A stretch of DNA of 64,000 nucleotides, from NCBI RefSeq assembly GCF_900156505.1, contig NZ_FTPR01000002.1, positions 496,001-560,000 on the forward strand, written 5' to 3'. The DNA comes from Yoonia rosea (GTDB lineage: Bacteria; Pseudomonadota; Alphaproteobacteria; Rhodobacterales; Rhodobacteraceae). Of this stretch, positions 33,856 to 42,920 are shown one piece after another. Each line of letters starts with the position of its first letter. Within the stretch, counting starts at the first letter, position 1. The position numbers and the translations under genes are program-made. The notes under the pieces were generated by a model that was given only the letters and a program-made list of their open reading frames with translations, was not told the origin of the DNA and ran no database searches.

Positions 33856-35331
33856 TTAGTTGCTCCAGCTGACGCCGGTCAGGTCAACGGCCGCTGTGGG
33901 CTGGTTGACCCACAGGCCTTGCAGCCCTGCCTTGGCGACGGTCGCCACCGCCAGTTCAAAAAGGTACCCGTTCACGTAATCCTCGGAAATGATGGTTTGC
34001 GCCTGCGCCAGCAGGTCGCTCCGCATCGCCGGGTCTGTGGTGGCGTTCAGCGTTTCCATCAGCGCCTGGAATTCCGGATTGTCGTATTGGAAATAGTAAT
34101 CGGGATTAGCGTAGATGCCGATATCCATGGGCTCGGTGTGGCTGACGATGGACAGGCCAAAGTCCTTGTTGGTGAAGACCTCTTCAATCCACTGCGCCCA
34201 TTCAAGGTTGGTGATTTCCGTTTCGATCCCGACCGCACGCAACTGGCTGGCGATAATCTCGCCACCGCGGCGGGCGTAGGATGGGGGCGGTAGTTTCAGT
34301 GTGGTGGTGAAACCGTCCGCAAAGCCTGCCTCGGCCAAGAGGCTGCGGGACAGGTCCGGATCGTATTGCGAATTGGCCAGCAGATCGACGTAGTCGGGAT
34401 TGTGCGGGGCAAAATGCGTGCCGATGGGTGTGCCGTAGCCGAACATCGCCCCGTCGATGATCGCCTGGCGGTCGATGGCGTGGGCCAACGCTTTGCGGAC
34501 GCGGACATCGTCGAAGGGTGGCATCTTGTTGTTGGTCGACAGGATCGTTTCGCCTTCGGTATTGCCGACAAGGACCTGAAAACGCGGATCGGCCTCGAAC
34601 TGTGGCAGGTTTTCGGGGGCGGGGAAGCCGACAAATGCGTCCACGTCCTCGGCCATCACAGCGGCGAAGGCGGCGGTGGGATCAGAGATGAAGCGGAAGG
34701 TTGCAGTTTCCAGCGCGGGCGCAGGCCCCCAGTAGGCGTCGTTCCGTGTCAGTTCCAGGCGATCACCCTGAACCCAATCAGTGAAGGTGAAAGGGCCGGT
34801 GCCAATCGGGTTTGACGCGATGTTTTCAATGCTTTCAGGGGCTACGATCACCGCATCCCCCCACGCCATGTTGAACAGGAAGTTGCCGTTAGGTTGGTCC
34901 AGTGTGACCTGCACGGTCAGCGGATCAATCACGGTGACATCGGTGATGCCTGCGAAGAGGGCCTTTTGCGCGTTGGTGCTGTCCTCGGAGCGGGCGCGAT
35001 CAAGGCTGAATTTCACATCCTCGGCGTCCATTGTGGTGCCGTCATGGAAGGTGACACCGGCGGCAAGGTTGAAGGTATAGACCAGACCGTCATCGGAGAT
35101 ATCCCAGCTTTGGGCAAGGCCACGGATGATCGCGCCATCCGCGTCAAACCGTGTGAGGCCCTCGAAAACATTGGCGTAGAGCACGCTATCAATCGCCTGC
35201 GCGGCCCCGCCTGTGGGGTCAAGGTTCGGCGGTTCCAGCTGGATGGCAACGGTAATGCTGTCTTGGGCAAGCGCGCCCGAGGCGCAAAGAAAGATGGCGG
35301 TGGATGCCGCGAGTGTTTTGAAATGGTGCAT
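33856..35331 (-). CDS. Peptide-type ABC substrate-binding protein (SBP_bac_5)
   Basis: A 491-residue periplasmic binding protein with a Sec signal peptide (about 1-22, ending SGALAQ). The mature part begins DSITVAIQLEPPNLDP. Later YANVFEGLTRFDADGAIIRGLAQSWDISDDGLVYTFNL and KFSLDRARSED are standard for the DppA/OppA family. It presumably serves the importer at 29.3-32.6 kb, from which it is separated by the ribH unit. It lies 94 bp downstream of the M20 peptidase gene on the same strand. Confidence 0.92.
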   Translation of the reverse strand: MHHFKTLAASTAIFLCASGALAQDSITVAIQLEPPNLDPTGGAAQAIDSVLYANVFEGLTRFDADGAIIRGLAQSWDISDDGLVYTFNLAAGVTFHDGTTMDAEDVKFSLDRARSEDSTNAQKALFAGITDVTVIDPLTVQVTLDQPNGNFLFNMAWGDAVIVAPESIENIASNPIGTGPFTFTDWVQGDRLELTRNDAYWGPAPALETATFRFISDPTAAFAAVMAEDVDAFVGFPAPENLPQFEADPRFQVLVGNTEGETILSTNNKMPPFDDVRVRKALAHAIDRQAIIDGAMFGYGTPIGTHFAPHNPDYVDLLANSQYDPDLSRSLLAEAGFADGFTTTLKLPPPSYARRGGEIIASQLRAVGIETEITNLEWAQWIEEVFTNKDFGLSIVSHTEPMDIGIYANPDYYFQYDNPEFQALMETLNATTDPAMRSDLLAQAQTIISEDYVNGYLFELAVATVAKAGLQGLWVNQPTAAVDLTGVSWSN

Positions 35332-35425
35332 GATGCTCCCCCTGTTGTCGAAGGTGAGTGTTTACAAAACGGGGGTGCAATTCAAGTACTGCTTGCGGAT
35401 GACGTGATGTCGGGAAGAAGGCGAC

Positions 35426-36706
35426 CTATGACATCAGTATTGTGGACAACGCCCCCGCCATGACCTTTGCGCTGTCGATCATATCATCTACACCGATGTA
35501 TTCATCGGGCTTATGCGCCAGTTCCAATATCCCCGGTCCGTAGGCGATGCAGTTTTTCAGCTTGCCGATCCGGTCGATGTGTTTTTGGTCGTAGGTCCCG
35601 GGTGAGGCTACGAATTCGGCGGGTTTGCCCAAGGTTTTTTCGATCTCGGCGGCGATGACTTGCACGACAGGGGCATCGCGATCGGTCATGCTGGGCAGGA
35701 CCACATTCATTTCGCGCAGATCATAGTCAAAGCGGTCACGGCTGGCTTTCAGTCCTTCAAGTAGCGCCTTCACCTCGCCGCGCACGTCGTCGATGTTTTC
35801 TTCGGCCAGAAAGCGGCGGTCGATCACGATGCGGCAACTGTCGGGCACGCAATGGGCTGGCAGGCCGGTATAGTCGTCATCCTGTTCGGGTTGCCCGCCG
35901 TGGATCGAATTGATGTTCATGGTCGAAGACCGCGCGCCTTCAGGCACGACAGGCATGTCGGTGTGCCGCGCGGCCATGGCGGGATAGAGTTTGTCTTCGA
36001 ACTCAGTCAGCACCGCACCCATGTGCCGCACCGCGCAGTCGCCCAGAAAGGGCATGGACCCGTGCGCGATTTCGCCGAATGTTTCGATTTCCGCCCACCA
36101 GCCGCCGCGATGGCCAAGGCAGACGCGGTCTTTGTTCAAAGGTTCGGGAATGATTACGTGCTGCACGCGGGCGGGGTCGAAATAGCCCTTTTCGGCCAGA
36201 TAGGCGACGCCGCCATAACCGCCGGATTCTTCATCCGCTGTGCCGGAAATCTCGATCGCGCCGGAGAAGGTGGGATGGGTCGCAAGGAACGCCTCGGCGG
36301 CGATGATAGAGGCCGCAAGCCCGCCTTTCATATCGCAAGCCCCGCGCCCGTAGATTTTGCCGTCGATCAGTTCGCCGCCAAAAGGGTCTTTGGTCCAGCC
36401 GTGGCCCACCTCAACCACATCCGTGTGGCTGTTGAAGTGGACGCAATCGCCGGGCTGACCGCCCTCGCGCCGTGCGACGATGTTCCAGCGGGGGTATTTG
36501 TCGCTGTCGCCGGGGGTGCCGCGGGCGCGGATCAGTTCCGTTTCAAACCCCGATCCCCGCAAGCGCCGGTCCAGATATTCGCAAATCGCGCGATAGTCGC
36601 GTCCCGGGGGGTTGAGCGTGGGAATACGGATCAGGTCCTGGGTCAGCGCGATCAGATCATCGCGGCGGTCGGTGATGGCGCGTGCGAGGTTCGTGTTCTT
36701 TGTCAT
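35426..36706 (-). CDS. M20-family peptidase/deacylase (ArgE/DapE type)
   Basis: A 426-residue co-catalytic zinc hydrolase. Zinc motifs are VHFNSHTDVVEVG (H, D), GRGACDMKGGLAASIIA (bridging D), GTADEESGGYGG (catalytic E-E) and, near the C-terminus, GPGILELAHKPDEYIGVDDM (H). This matches the acetylornithine deacetylase / succinyl-DAP desuccinylase family. Next to a peptide-type binding protein it may hydrolyse an imported N-acyl amino acid or peptide rather than act in biosynthesis. Its promoter region is shared with the divergent glycosyltransferase gene. Confidence 0.88.
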   Translation of the reverse strand: MTKNTNLARAITDRRDDLIALTQDLIRIPTLNPPGRDYRAICEYLDRRLRGSGFETELIRARGTPGDSDKYPRWNIVARREGGQPGDCVHFNSHTDVVEVGHGWTKDPFGGELIDGKIYGRGACDMKGGLAASIIAAEAFLATHPTFSGAIEISGTADEESGGYGGVAYLAEKGYFDPARVQHVIIPEPLNKDRVCLGHRGGWWAEIETFGEIAHGSMPFLGDCAVRHMGAVLTEFEDKLYPAMAARHTDMPVVPEGARSSTMNINSIHGGQPEQDDDYTGLPAHCVPDSCRIVIDRRFLAEENIDDVRGEVKALLEGLKASRDRFDYDLREMNVVLPSMTDRDAPVVQVIAAEIEKTLGKPAEFVASPGTYDQKHIDRIGKLKNCIAYGPGILELAHKPDEYIGVDDMIDSAKVMAGALSTILMS

Positions 36707-36836
36707 GGTTTGAGTATTCGTCTTTCCGGTGGAACAGACAATGGTGTGATTTTGAAATTACACAGTGCGGCCACAAAAGAACCGCAGTGTATCGCCATGT
36801 TGTATCCCGCCTGCTATGCCAAGGGGCCACATTACG

Positions 36837-37790
36837 ATGGAGCGCAGACGCGTGGAATTGACGTCAGATATGAAGGTCGCGGTTCTGATCCCGTGCTATA
36901 ACGAGGCCAAGCCGATTGGCACTGTCGTGGCTGACTTTCGCGCGGCGCTGCCTGCAGCCGACATCTATGTTTACGACAACAATTCTACCGACGATACCGC
37001 CGAGGTCGCCCGTGCTGCGGGGGCTATTGTGCGGGTCGAAACCCAGCAGGGTAAGGGCAACGTCGTCCGCCGGATGTTTGCCGATATTGATGCAGATGTT
37101 TACGTCATGGTGGATGGCGACAACACCTATGAGGCCAAGGCGGCCCCTGCGCTTGTCGACAAGCTGATTGATGAAACGCTTGATATGGTCAGCGGGTGCC
37201 GCGTGACAGAGATCGAGGAAGCGTATCGGCCGGGCCACCGTTTCGGGAACTGGATGCTGACCGGCCTTGTTGCCAGTATTTTTGGAAAGCGCACCAAGGA
37301 TATGTTGACCGGTTATCGCGTCTTTTCGCGCCGCTTTGTCAAATCCTTTCCGGCGCTGTCACGCGGGTTCGAGATTGAAACCGAGTTGACCGTTCACGCG
37401 CTGGAACTGCGTATGCCGATCGCTGATGTCGATACGGTGTACATAGACCGGCTGCCGGGCTCTGACAGCAAACTGAATACGATCCGCGACGGGTTGCGCA
37501 TTTTGAAAATGATTGTCTTGCTGGTGAAGGAGGAGCGCCCTTTTGCCTTTTTTGGCGGCGTTGGCGTGTTTTTGGGGCTGATCTCGTTGCTATTGGGCGG
37601 GCCTGTTGTTGTCGAGTTTCTGGAAACAGGCCTTGTGCCGCGGTTTCCTACGGCGATCTTGGCCTCTGCGATCATGGTGATCGCCGTTCTGTCCGTGATT
37701 ACCGGTCTGATCCTTGATACCGTGACGCTGGGGCGCCGCGAAATGAAGCGGATGGCCTATCTGGCTCTGCCCGCACCATCACGGCGCTAG
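36837..37790 (+). CDS. Family 2 glycosyltransferase, polyprenyl-phosphate sugar transferase (GtrB/DPM1-like)
   Basis: 317 residues from ATG 36837, chosen for AAGGGG 10 bases before it; ATG 36870 (MKVAVLIPCYNEAK) is an alternative. The GT-A domain has VLIPCYNEAKPIG, YVYDNNSTDDTAEVA, MVDGDNTYEAKAAP (D-x-D) and LTGYRVFSRRFVKSFP. Two C-terminal membrane helices follow (PFAFFGGVGVFLGLISLLLGG, AILASAIMVIAVLSVITGLIL). Such enzymes load a sugar onto undecaprenyl phosphate at the inner membrane. It is followed 5 bp later by a gtrA gene and then a large multi-pass protein, the layout of gtrABC-type cassettes. Confidence 0.88.
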   Translation: MERRRVELTSDMKVAVLIPCYNEAKPIGTVVADFRAALPAADIYVYDNNSTDDTAEVARAAGAIVRVETQQGKGNVVRRMFADIDADVYVMVDGDNTYEAKAAPALVDKLIDETLDMVSGCRVTEIEEAYRPGHRFGNWMLTGLVASIFGKRTKDMLTGYRVFSRRFVKSFPALSRGFEIETELTVHALELRMPIADVDTVYIDRLPGSDSKLNTIRDGLRILKMIVLLVKEERPFAFFGGVGVFLGLISLLLGGPVVVEFLETGLVPRFPTAILASAIMVIAVLSVITGLILDTVTLGRREMKRMAYLALPAPSRR

Positions 37791-37795
37791 GACCG

Positions 37796-38191
37796 ATGCG
37801 TTCCGAACTCATTGCGCAGATGCTGCGCTTTGGTGCAGTTGGTGGCGTGGGTTTCGTCGTTGATGGCGGGTTGTTGTGGGTGATGATTGGGCTTGGTTTC
37901 AATCCGTATCTGGCACGCGCATTTTCCTTCCCCATCGCCGTCGTGGTGACATGGGCGTTGAACCGCAATTGGACGTTTCGCGCGACGCGTGATGCAAGCA
38001 GGCAAGGCCAGTTGCGACGGTACTTCGGGGTTCAGGCCGTCGGGAGCCTGACCAACTATCTGGTTTATTCCGCTGTTATCGGTCTGTTTGGGACGGCATC
38101 GTTGACCATCTTCGCGGGATTTGCGCTGGGCTCTTTTGTCGGATCGCTTCTCAACTTCTTTGGGGCGCGCTACGTGGCGTTTCGGGCCTGA
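37796..38191 (+). CDS. GtrA-family membrane protein (putative lipid-linked sugar flippase)
   Basis: A 131-residue protein with four membrane helices in the GtrA pattern: FGAVGGVGFVVDGGLLWVMIGLG, LARAFSFPIAVVVTWALNRNWTF (with the conserved W-x-x-N-R-x-W-T-F), a short cytoplasmic loop, and LTNYLVYSAVIGLF with a final helix ending LNFFGARYVAF (N-F-x-x-x-R-Y-x-x-F). GtrA proteins are thought to flip undecaprenyl-phosphate sugar across the inner membrane. It lies between the GtrB-like transferase gene and a GT-C-like gene. Confidence 0.9.
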   Translation: MRSELIAQMLRFGAVGGVGFVVDGGLLWVMIGLGFNPYLARAFSFPIAVVVTWALNRNWTFRATRDASRQGQLRRYFGVQAVGSLTNYLVYSAVIGLFGTASLTIFAGFALGSFVGSLLNFFGARYVAFRA

Positions 38192-38304
38192 GCGTGTCGC
38201 CTGTGCACGAAAGACTGGCCTAAGGTGCGGAGAAGATTGCCATTGTTTTGCCGTCAGAATGTGAAAGACTCTTTGCCGACGCGGCATGTTGAGTGATTGA
38301 TAGA

Positions 38305-40089
38305 ATGAAAGCCGTCCCCTTGATGAAATTCTGCCAGGAAAGGCCGCTGTTGATTGTGCTGATTGGCGCGATCACGATCGCGATTGGAAAAGCTGTCGCC
38401 ACTGGCCTTCAGATGGAGGACAATTTCATTTCGATGGGCAATGACGACATCATGCGTTTGGTCATGGTGCGCGACTGGCTGGCCGGGCAAAGCTGGTTTG
38501 ATACGACACAATACCGCCTGATGCCGCCCGAGGGGGTGTTGATCCATTGGTCCCGCTATATTGATGCGGGGATTGCCGCGTTCATCGTGCCGTTTTCGTA
38601 TTTCATGCCAATGGAGAAGGCTGAATTGATCGGCGCTGCGATCTGGCCAACGGTCATTCTGATCCTGACACTTCTTGTCATAGGGTTTGGAACCAAACGG
38701 CTTTTTGGCCCGATTGCTGCATCTTTCGCGGTCCTGTGCACGATCTTGTGGCCGTTGCTGAGCGACCTGCACGCACAAGCCGGAAATCTGGACCACCACA
38801 ACATTCAAATCCTGATGATGGTGATCTTTGTCTACGCAGTCGTCTGGCCGGACCGGCCGGTTTCTGCGGGGATTTCCGGCGGGCTTGCTGCGGCTTTCGC
38901 GCTTTCCACGGGTCTGGAAAGTCTGCTTTTCATTGTTGCGGGAGGCATCGTTCTGTATGGGCGTTGCGTGTTTGACCCTAGGGCTCAGACACAGCGCCTT
39001 TTGATTGCTTTCAGCCTTGCTTTGGCGGCAGGGAGCCTTGTTTTCTGGCTTGGTATCACTGCACCGGCTCTGCGCGCTCTGCCAGTCTGCGATCAGTTGG
39101 GCACCCCGATGCTGAGTGTGATTGCCATCGCCGTTGTTGCGGCCCTTGCGCCTCTGGTTTTGCGCGGCCGCATTCCGGGCGCGGTGTTTCAGATCAGCGC
39201 GACGCTCGCTCTGACGGGAATCGGCCTTGCAATTGCTTGGCCACTTCTGGGGCCTTGCGTCCGCGGACCTTACGGCGATTTGCCGCCGGAACTGCAAGAA
39301 ATGATCGCAACGCGCATTACAGAGGCAAAACCGTTCCTGATCTATGTGCAAACGCAACTATTCGCGGCTTTGGGATTCATGTTTCCCGTTGTTGTCGCGC
39401 TGGTTTCAGGGACGGTTCTTTGGTGGTCGCAGCGCGGCAAACAGGGCACAGGGCAAACGCAAAATGCCATACTTGGGCAGTTATTGCTGCTTGGGTTTTT
39501 TGGGATTGGTGTGATCTTTCTACAGATGCGGACAGTCATTTTGGTGGCGTCAGTTGTGCCGGCGATTGGGGGCATCTGTCTTGCCGCCTTGCTAAAGGCC
39601 TATCTACAAACCCGCAGCCTTGCCACCGCCGCATTGATATTCATCGTGGCGATCGGGATCAGTGCGCCGCAGATTTTATTGAACCCTCTCAAGCCTTTCA
39701 TCCAAGGTCCAGTGACCCAAAGAGAAGGGGCCAACTGCCGCAATCATGAAACACTTCTGGCATTGAATGATGTCCCGCCTGCAGTGATCATGAACAGCAC
39801 GAATATGGGTGCGCCTTTGCTTTGGGTAACCCATCACAGCACGCTGTCCGCGCCCTATCATCGCAGTCCTGATGCTTTCATGAACGGTGTTTTGGGTTTT
39901 GATCTGGAAGAGACGGCCTTTGAAGACCTTGCCCGAAATCAGGGGGCGACACATGTTTTGCTTTGTGCGGGTCAGACCTATGTGAGCGATTTTCTGACTG
40001 GACTGGCGGCCGGTGAGCTTTCCGTCGCCTGGTTGCGTCCTGTCCCCCTGAGCAATGATGACCAGCTGCTTTTCGCCATGCAGGACTAG
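38305..40089 (+). CDS. Large multi-pass membrane protein, GT-C glycosyltransferase-like
   Basis: About 594 residues (GTG 38293 is an alternative start). Roughly ten to twelve helices are visible. The first periplasmic loop carries ISMGNDDIMRLVMVRDWLAGQSWFDTTQYRLMPPEGVLIHWSRYID, with an acidic D-D pair as in PMT/STT3-type GT-C enzymes. LHAQAGNLDHHNIQIL is a second likely catalytic loop. A soluble C-terminal domain (about 470-594) follows. The third position after GtrB and GtrA suggests it transfers the lipid-linked sugar to an envelope acceptor; the acceptor is unknown. Confidence 0.75.
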   Translation: MKAVPLMKFCQERPLLIVLIGAITIAIGKAVATGLQMEDNFISMGNDDIMRLVMVRDWLAGQSWFDTTQYRLMPPEGVLIHWSRYIDAGIAAFIVPFSYFMPMEKAELIGAAIWPTVILILTLLVIGFGTKRLFGPIAASFAVLCTILWPLLSDLHAQAGNLDHHNIQILMMVIFVYAVVWPDRPVSAGISGGLAAAFALSTGLESLLFIVAGGIVLYGRCVFDPRAQTQRLLIAFSLALAAGSLVFWLGITAPALRALPVCDQLGTPMLSVIAIAVVAALAPLVLRGRIPGAVFQISATLALTGIGLAIAWPLLGPCVRGPYGDLPPELQEMIATRITEAKPFLIYVQTQLFAALGFMFPVVVALVSGTVLWWSQRGKQGTGQTQNAILGQLLLLGFFGIGVIFLQMRTVILVASVVPAIGGICLAALLKAYLQTRSLATAALIFIVAIGISAPQILLNPLKPFIQGPVTQREGANCRNHETLLALNDVPPAVIMNSTNMGAPLLWVTHHSTLSAPYHRSPDAFMNGVLGFDLEETAFEDLARNQGATHVLLCAGQTYVSDFLTGLAAGELSVAWLRPVPLSNDDQLLFAMQD

Positions 40090-40194
40090 ACGACGTTTTC
40101 ACGCTGTCGCTTTTCGCGAAGGACGGGGCGAAATGTCATTGCACTTGGCGTGTGTCGGTCGTTTAGATGTGCGCCAGACGTAAGGCGGGATTGC

Positions 40195-42198
40195 ATGACA
40201 TATTTGTTGGGTGTCGACACTGGCGGCACATATACCGATGCGGTGATTATTGATGAGGCACGGGACAAGGTTCTGGGGTCCGCCAAGGCGCTGACCTCGC
40301 GGCCTGATCTGGCTGCTGGTGTCGGGGGGGCCATTGATGCAGCAATTGCACAGGCTGCGGTCAAACCCGCCGATATTGCGATGGTATCGCTTTCGACAAC
40401 CCTTGCCACGAATGCGCTTGTCGAGGGACAGGGTGGCCGGATTGCGCTGGTTGCCATCGGTTTTGATGATGCCGACCTTGCGCGTGCGGGTTTGACCGAG
40501 GCCTTGCGCGGCGATCCTGTGATCCGCCTTGCGGGCGGTCATAACCATGCCGGCGGTGAGGCGGCGGCGCTTGATCTTGCCACATTGCACGCGGCCCTCG
40601 CCGATCTTGAGGACGGCATAACAGGGTTTGCCGTTGCCGCGAGTTTCGCGACGCGCAACCCTGCCCACGAAATCGCCGTGCGCGATGTGTTGCGGAATAC
40701 CACAGGCCAGCCTGTCAGTTGTTCGCATGAGTTGAGCCAGGCACTGGGCGGGCCAAAGCGCGCCTTGACCGCTGTTCTGAATGCGCGCCTGATCGGGATG
40801 CTGGACCGTCTGATCACAGCCTGCGAGGCGCATTTGACCGCAGTGGGCATCATGGCGCGCTTGATGGTTGTGCGCGGGGATGGCGCGTTGGTCTCTGCCG
40901 ATCTGGCGCGCGAAAAGCCGATCGAGACAATCCTGAGCGGGCCTGCCGCTTCGATTGCCGGTGCCAGTTGGCTGACAGGCGAAACCGATGCGTTGGTCAG
41001 TGATATCGGCGGTACGACAACGGATGTTTGTCTGCTGCGCGATGGCCGCCCCAAGATCGACCCGCAGGGCGCACGTGTTGGCCCCTTCCGCACGATGGTC
41101 GAGGCGGTGGCGATGCGCACGACCGGCCTTGGTGGTGACAGCGAGGTGCATGTGGTCGAGGGGCTGCATGGTGGCTTGCGGTTGGGGCCGCGCCGGTTGA
41201 TGCCGGTCTCTTTGGCCGCGCAGCAGTATCCTGATTTGGTCCATGCGGTTCTGGACCGCGCTCTGGCGCAGGATATTCCGGCGACGGATGGTGGGCAGTT
41301 TGTGATCCCACTCTGGCAAGAGATGCCAGCGGGTTTGGACAAGCGCGAACAGATTGTGGCGGCACGTCTGGCAGAGGGGCCACTGCGCCTTGGCCATGCG
41401 GTGCAGTCACGGATGGAAAGCCCCGCTTTGGGGCGGCTGGTGGAGCGTGGTCTGGCCATTCTTGCGGGGGTCACGCCCTCTGATGCGTCGCATGTTCTGG
41501 GGATGGTGGATGCATGGGACGCGCAGGCGGCCGAAAAGGCGTTGACGCTTTTTGCCCGCAGGCGCACCGGTGCGGGAACACGGGTGGCCGAAAACGGACA
41601 GGTGCTGGCACAGCAAATCATTGATCAACTGACAGCGCAGACGGTCGATTGTCTGTTGCAGGCGGCCTTTGCCGAGGATGATCTGGACTGGCCCGATCCG
41701 GCAGCACTCGCCAAGCATCCGCTGAGCATGGCGGGGCTGGACCGGCACAGTGGCGTGGTGCGGATGCAGTTGTCTTTGGGTGTGCCGGTGATTGGTCTCG
41801 GCGCCTCTGCTGCGGCCTACTATGGCGCTGTGGGTGACCGGCTTGGCACGCGGATGGTGCTGCCCGAACATGGCGGTGTGGCCAATGCGATTGGCGCGGT
41901 TGTGGGGCAGGTGCGGATGCAGGCCACAGGGACGGTGACAAGTGCGGGCGAAGGGTCTTTCGCTGTGCACCTGACGGACGGACCGAAAATCTTTGCGGAT
42001 CGTGACGAAGCGCTGGGCGTTCTTGAAACGGCCCTGCGGGAGGAAGCCGAAGGATTGGTGCGTGCGTCAGGGGTGGAGGAAATCCGCTTTTCCGTGTCCC
42101 GCGATATTTCTGAAATCACAGTTGAAAACAGGGCCATGTTTATCGAGGCCACCCTACGGGTCGAGGCCAGTGGACGCCCGCGGATCGCCAGCAGGTAG
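40195..42198 (+). CDS. Hydantoinase/oxoprolinase family protein (HyuA-type ATPase)
   Basis: 667 residues from ATG 40195. The N-terminal ASKHA-type phosphate loop GVDTGGTYTDAVI is followed by VSLSTTLATNALVEGQGG. The central SGPAASIAGASWLTGETDALVSDIGGTTTDVCLLRDGRP is the classic HyuA signature. A C-terminal LGASAAAYYGAVGDRLGT segment completes the fold. Family members couple ATP hydrolysis to ring opening of hydantoin, 5-oxoproline or related compounds and usually pair with a HyuB subunit. No hyuB is nearby, and the flanking genes are unrelated, so the substrate is unknown. Confidence 0.88.
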   Translation: MTYLLGVDTGGTYTDAVIIDEARDKVLGSAKALTSRPDLAAGVGGAIDAAIAQAAVKPADIAMVSLSTTLATNALVEGQGGRIALVAIGFDDADLARAGLTEALRGDPVIRLAGGHNHAGGEAAALDLATLHAALADLEDGITGFAVAASFATRNPAHEIAVRDVLRNTTGQPVSCSHELSQALGGPKRALTAVLNARLIGMLDRLITACEAHLTAVGIMARLMVVRGDGALVSADLAREKPIETILSGPAASIAGASWLTGETDALVSDIGGTTTDVCLLRDGRPKIDPQGARVGPFRTMVEAVAMRTTGLGGDSEVHVVEGLHGGLRLGPRRLMPVSLAAQQYPDLVHAVLDRALAQDIPATDGGQFVIPLWQEMPAGLDKREQIVAARLAEGPLRLGHAVQSRMESPALGRLVERGLAILAGVTPSDASHVLGMVDAWDAQAAEKALTLFARRRTGAGTRVAENGQVLAQQIIDQLTAQTVDCLLQAAFAEDDLDWPDPAALAKHPLSMAGLDRHSGVVRMQLSLGVPVIGLGASAAAYYGAVGDRLGTRMVLPEHGGVANAIGAVVGQVRMQATGTVTSAGEGSFAVHLTDGPKIFADRDEALGVLETALREEAEGLVRASGVEEIRFSVSRDISEITVENRAMFIEATLRVEASGRPRIASR

Positions 42199-42299
42199 AT
42201 CATTTGTGACAGACTTCTCTTGATCTTTCACATTGTTGTCAGGTTGATTGCGCCAACGGGTGGCATCGGTCACAACAAATCAACTTGAGAGGAGCCCGG

Positions 42300-42908
42300 A
42301 TGCTCGACCGTTACGCACGTCAGTTGATTGACCCGCCGTTGAACCTGATGGGTCGCGGGTTGGCGGCGCGCGGGTGTAGTGCGGACGGTGTTACACTGGT
42401 CGGGCTTACGCTCGGGCTGTGTGCAGCGCTTTTGATCGCTTTGGGCCAGTTTGGTTGGGCGTTGGTGCCGCTCTTGGCCAGCCGTTTGGCCGATGGCCTT
42501 GATGGTGCCGTGGCGCGGGCAACGCAGAAAACGGATTTTGGCGGATATCTGGATATTGCTGCGGATTTCTTGTTTTACGGGGCAATTCCGATGGCCTTCG
42601 TTTTCTATGATCCTGCTGCAAACGGGGCGGCCGGGGCGTTCCTTCTCGCTTCCTTCTATTTCAACGGGACGAGCTTTCTGGGCTACGCGATCCTTGCCGA
42701 AAAGCGTGGTCACAAGACCGATCTGCAGGGGCAGAAGACGCTCTATTATTCCAACGGGCTTCTGGAAGGGACGGAAACGATTGTCTTCTTCCTCCTTCTT
42801 TGCCTCTTTGAAACTTTCTTCGCGCCACTTGCGTGGCTCTTTGGAAGCCTGTGCTTCGCTACGGCGATCCTGCGCATACTCGCCGCCAAACGTATCTATT
42901 CTGACTGA
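42300..42908 (+). CDS. ynjF: CDP-alcohol phosphatidyltransferase-family membrane protein (YnjF-like)
   Basis: 202 residues from ATG 42300 behind GAGAGGAG. The CDP-alcohol phosphatidyltransferase motif D-G-x2-A-R-x8-G-x3-D-x3-D is present as ADGLDGAVARATQKTDFGGYLDIAADF (positions about 60-87). About five membrane helices surround it. It transfers a phosphatidyl or similar group to an alcohol at the inner membrane. It lies directly before ynjB-ynjC-ynjD homologues, as ynjF is close to ynjBCD in E. coli, so it is called YnjF-like. The link between it and the transporter is unknown. Confidence 0.88.
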   Translation: MLDRYARQLIDPPLNLMGRGLAARGCSADGVTLVGLTLGLCAALLIALGQFGWALVPLLASRLADGLDGAVARATQKTDFGGYLDIAADFLFYGAIPMAFVFYDPAANGAAGAFLLASFYFNGTSFLGYAILAEKRGHKTDLQGQKTLYYSNGLLEGTETIVFFLLLCLFETFFAPLAWLFGSLCFATAILRILAAKRIYSD

Positions 42909-42920
42909 AGGACGTAACTT

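Noticed and set aside
38254..39357. A 367-codon minus-strand open frame
   Set aside because: Antisense to the GT-C-like gene, with very polar low-complexity translation.
40099..41397. A 432-codon minus-strand open frame
   Set aside because: Antisense to the hydantoinase A gene; rich in glutamine, arginine and histidine, typical of non-coding frames.
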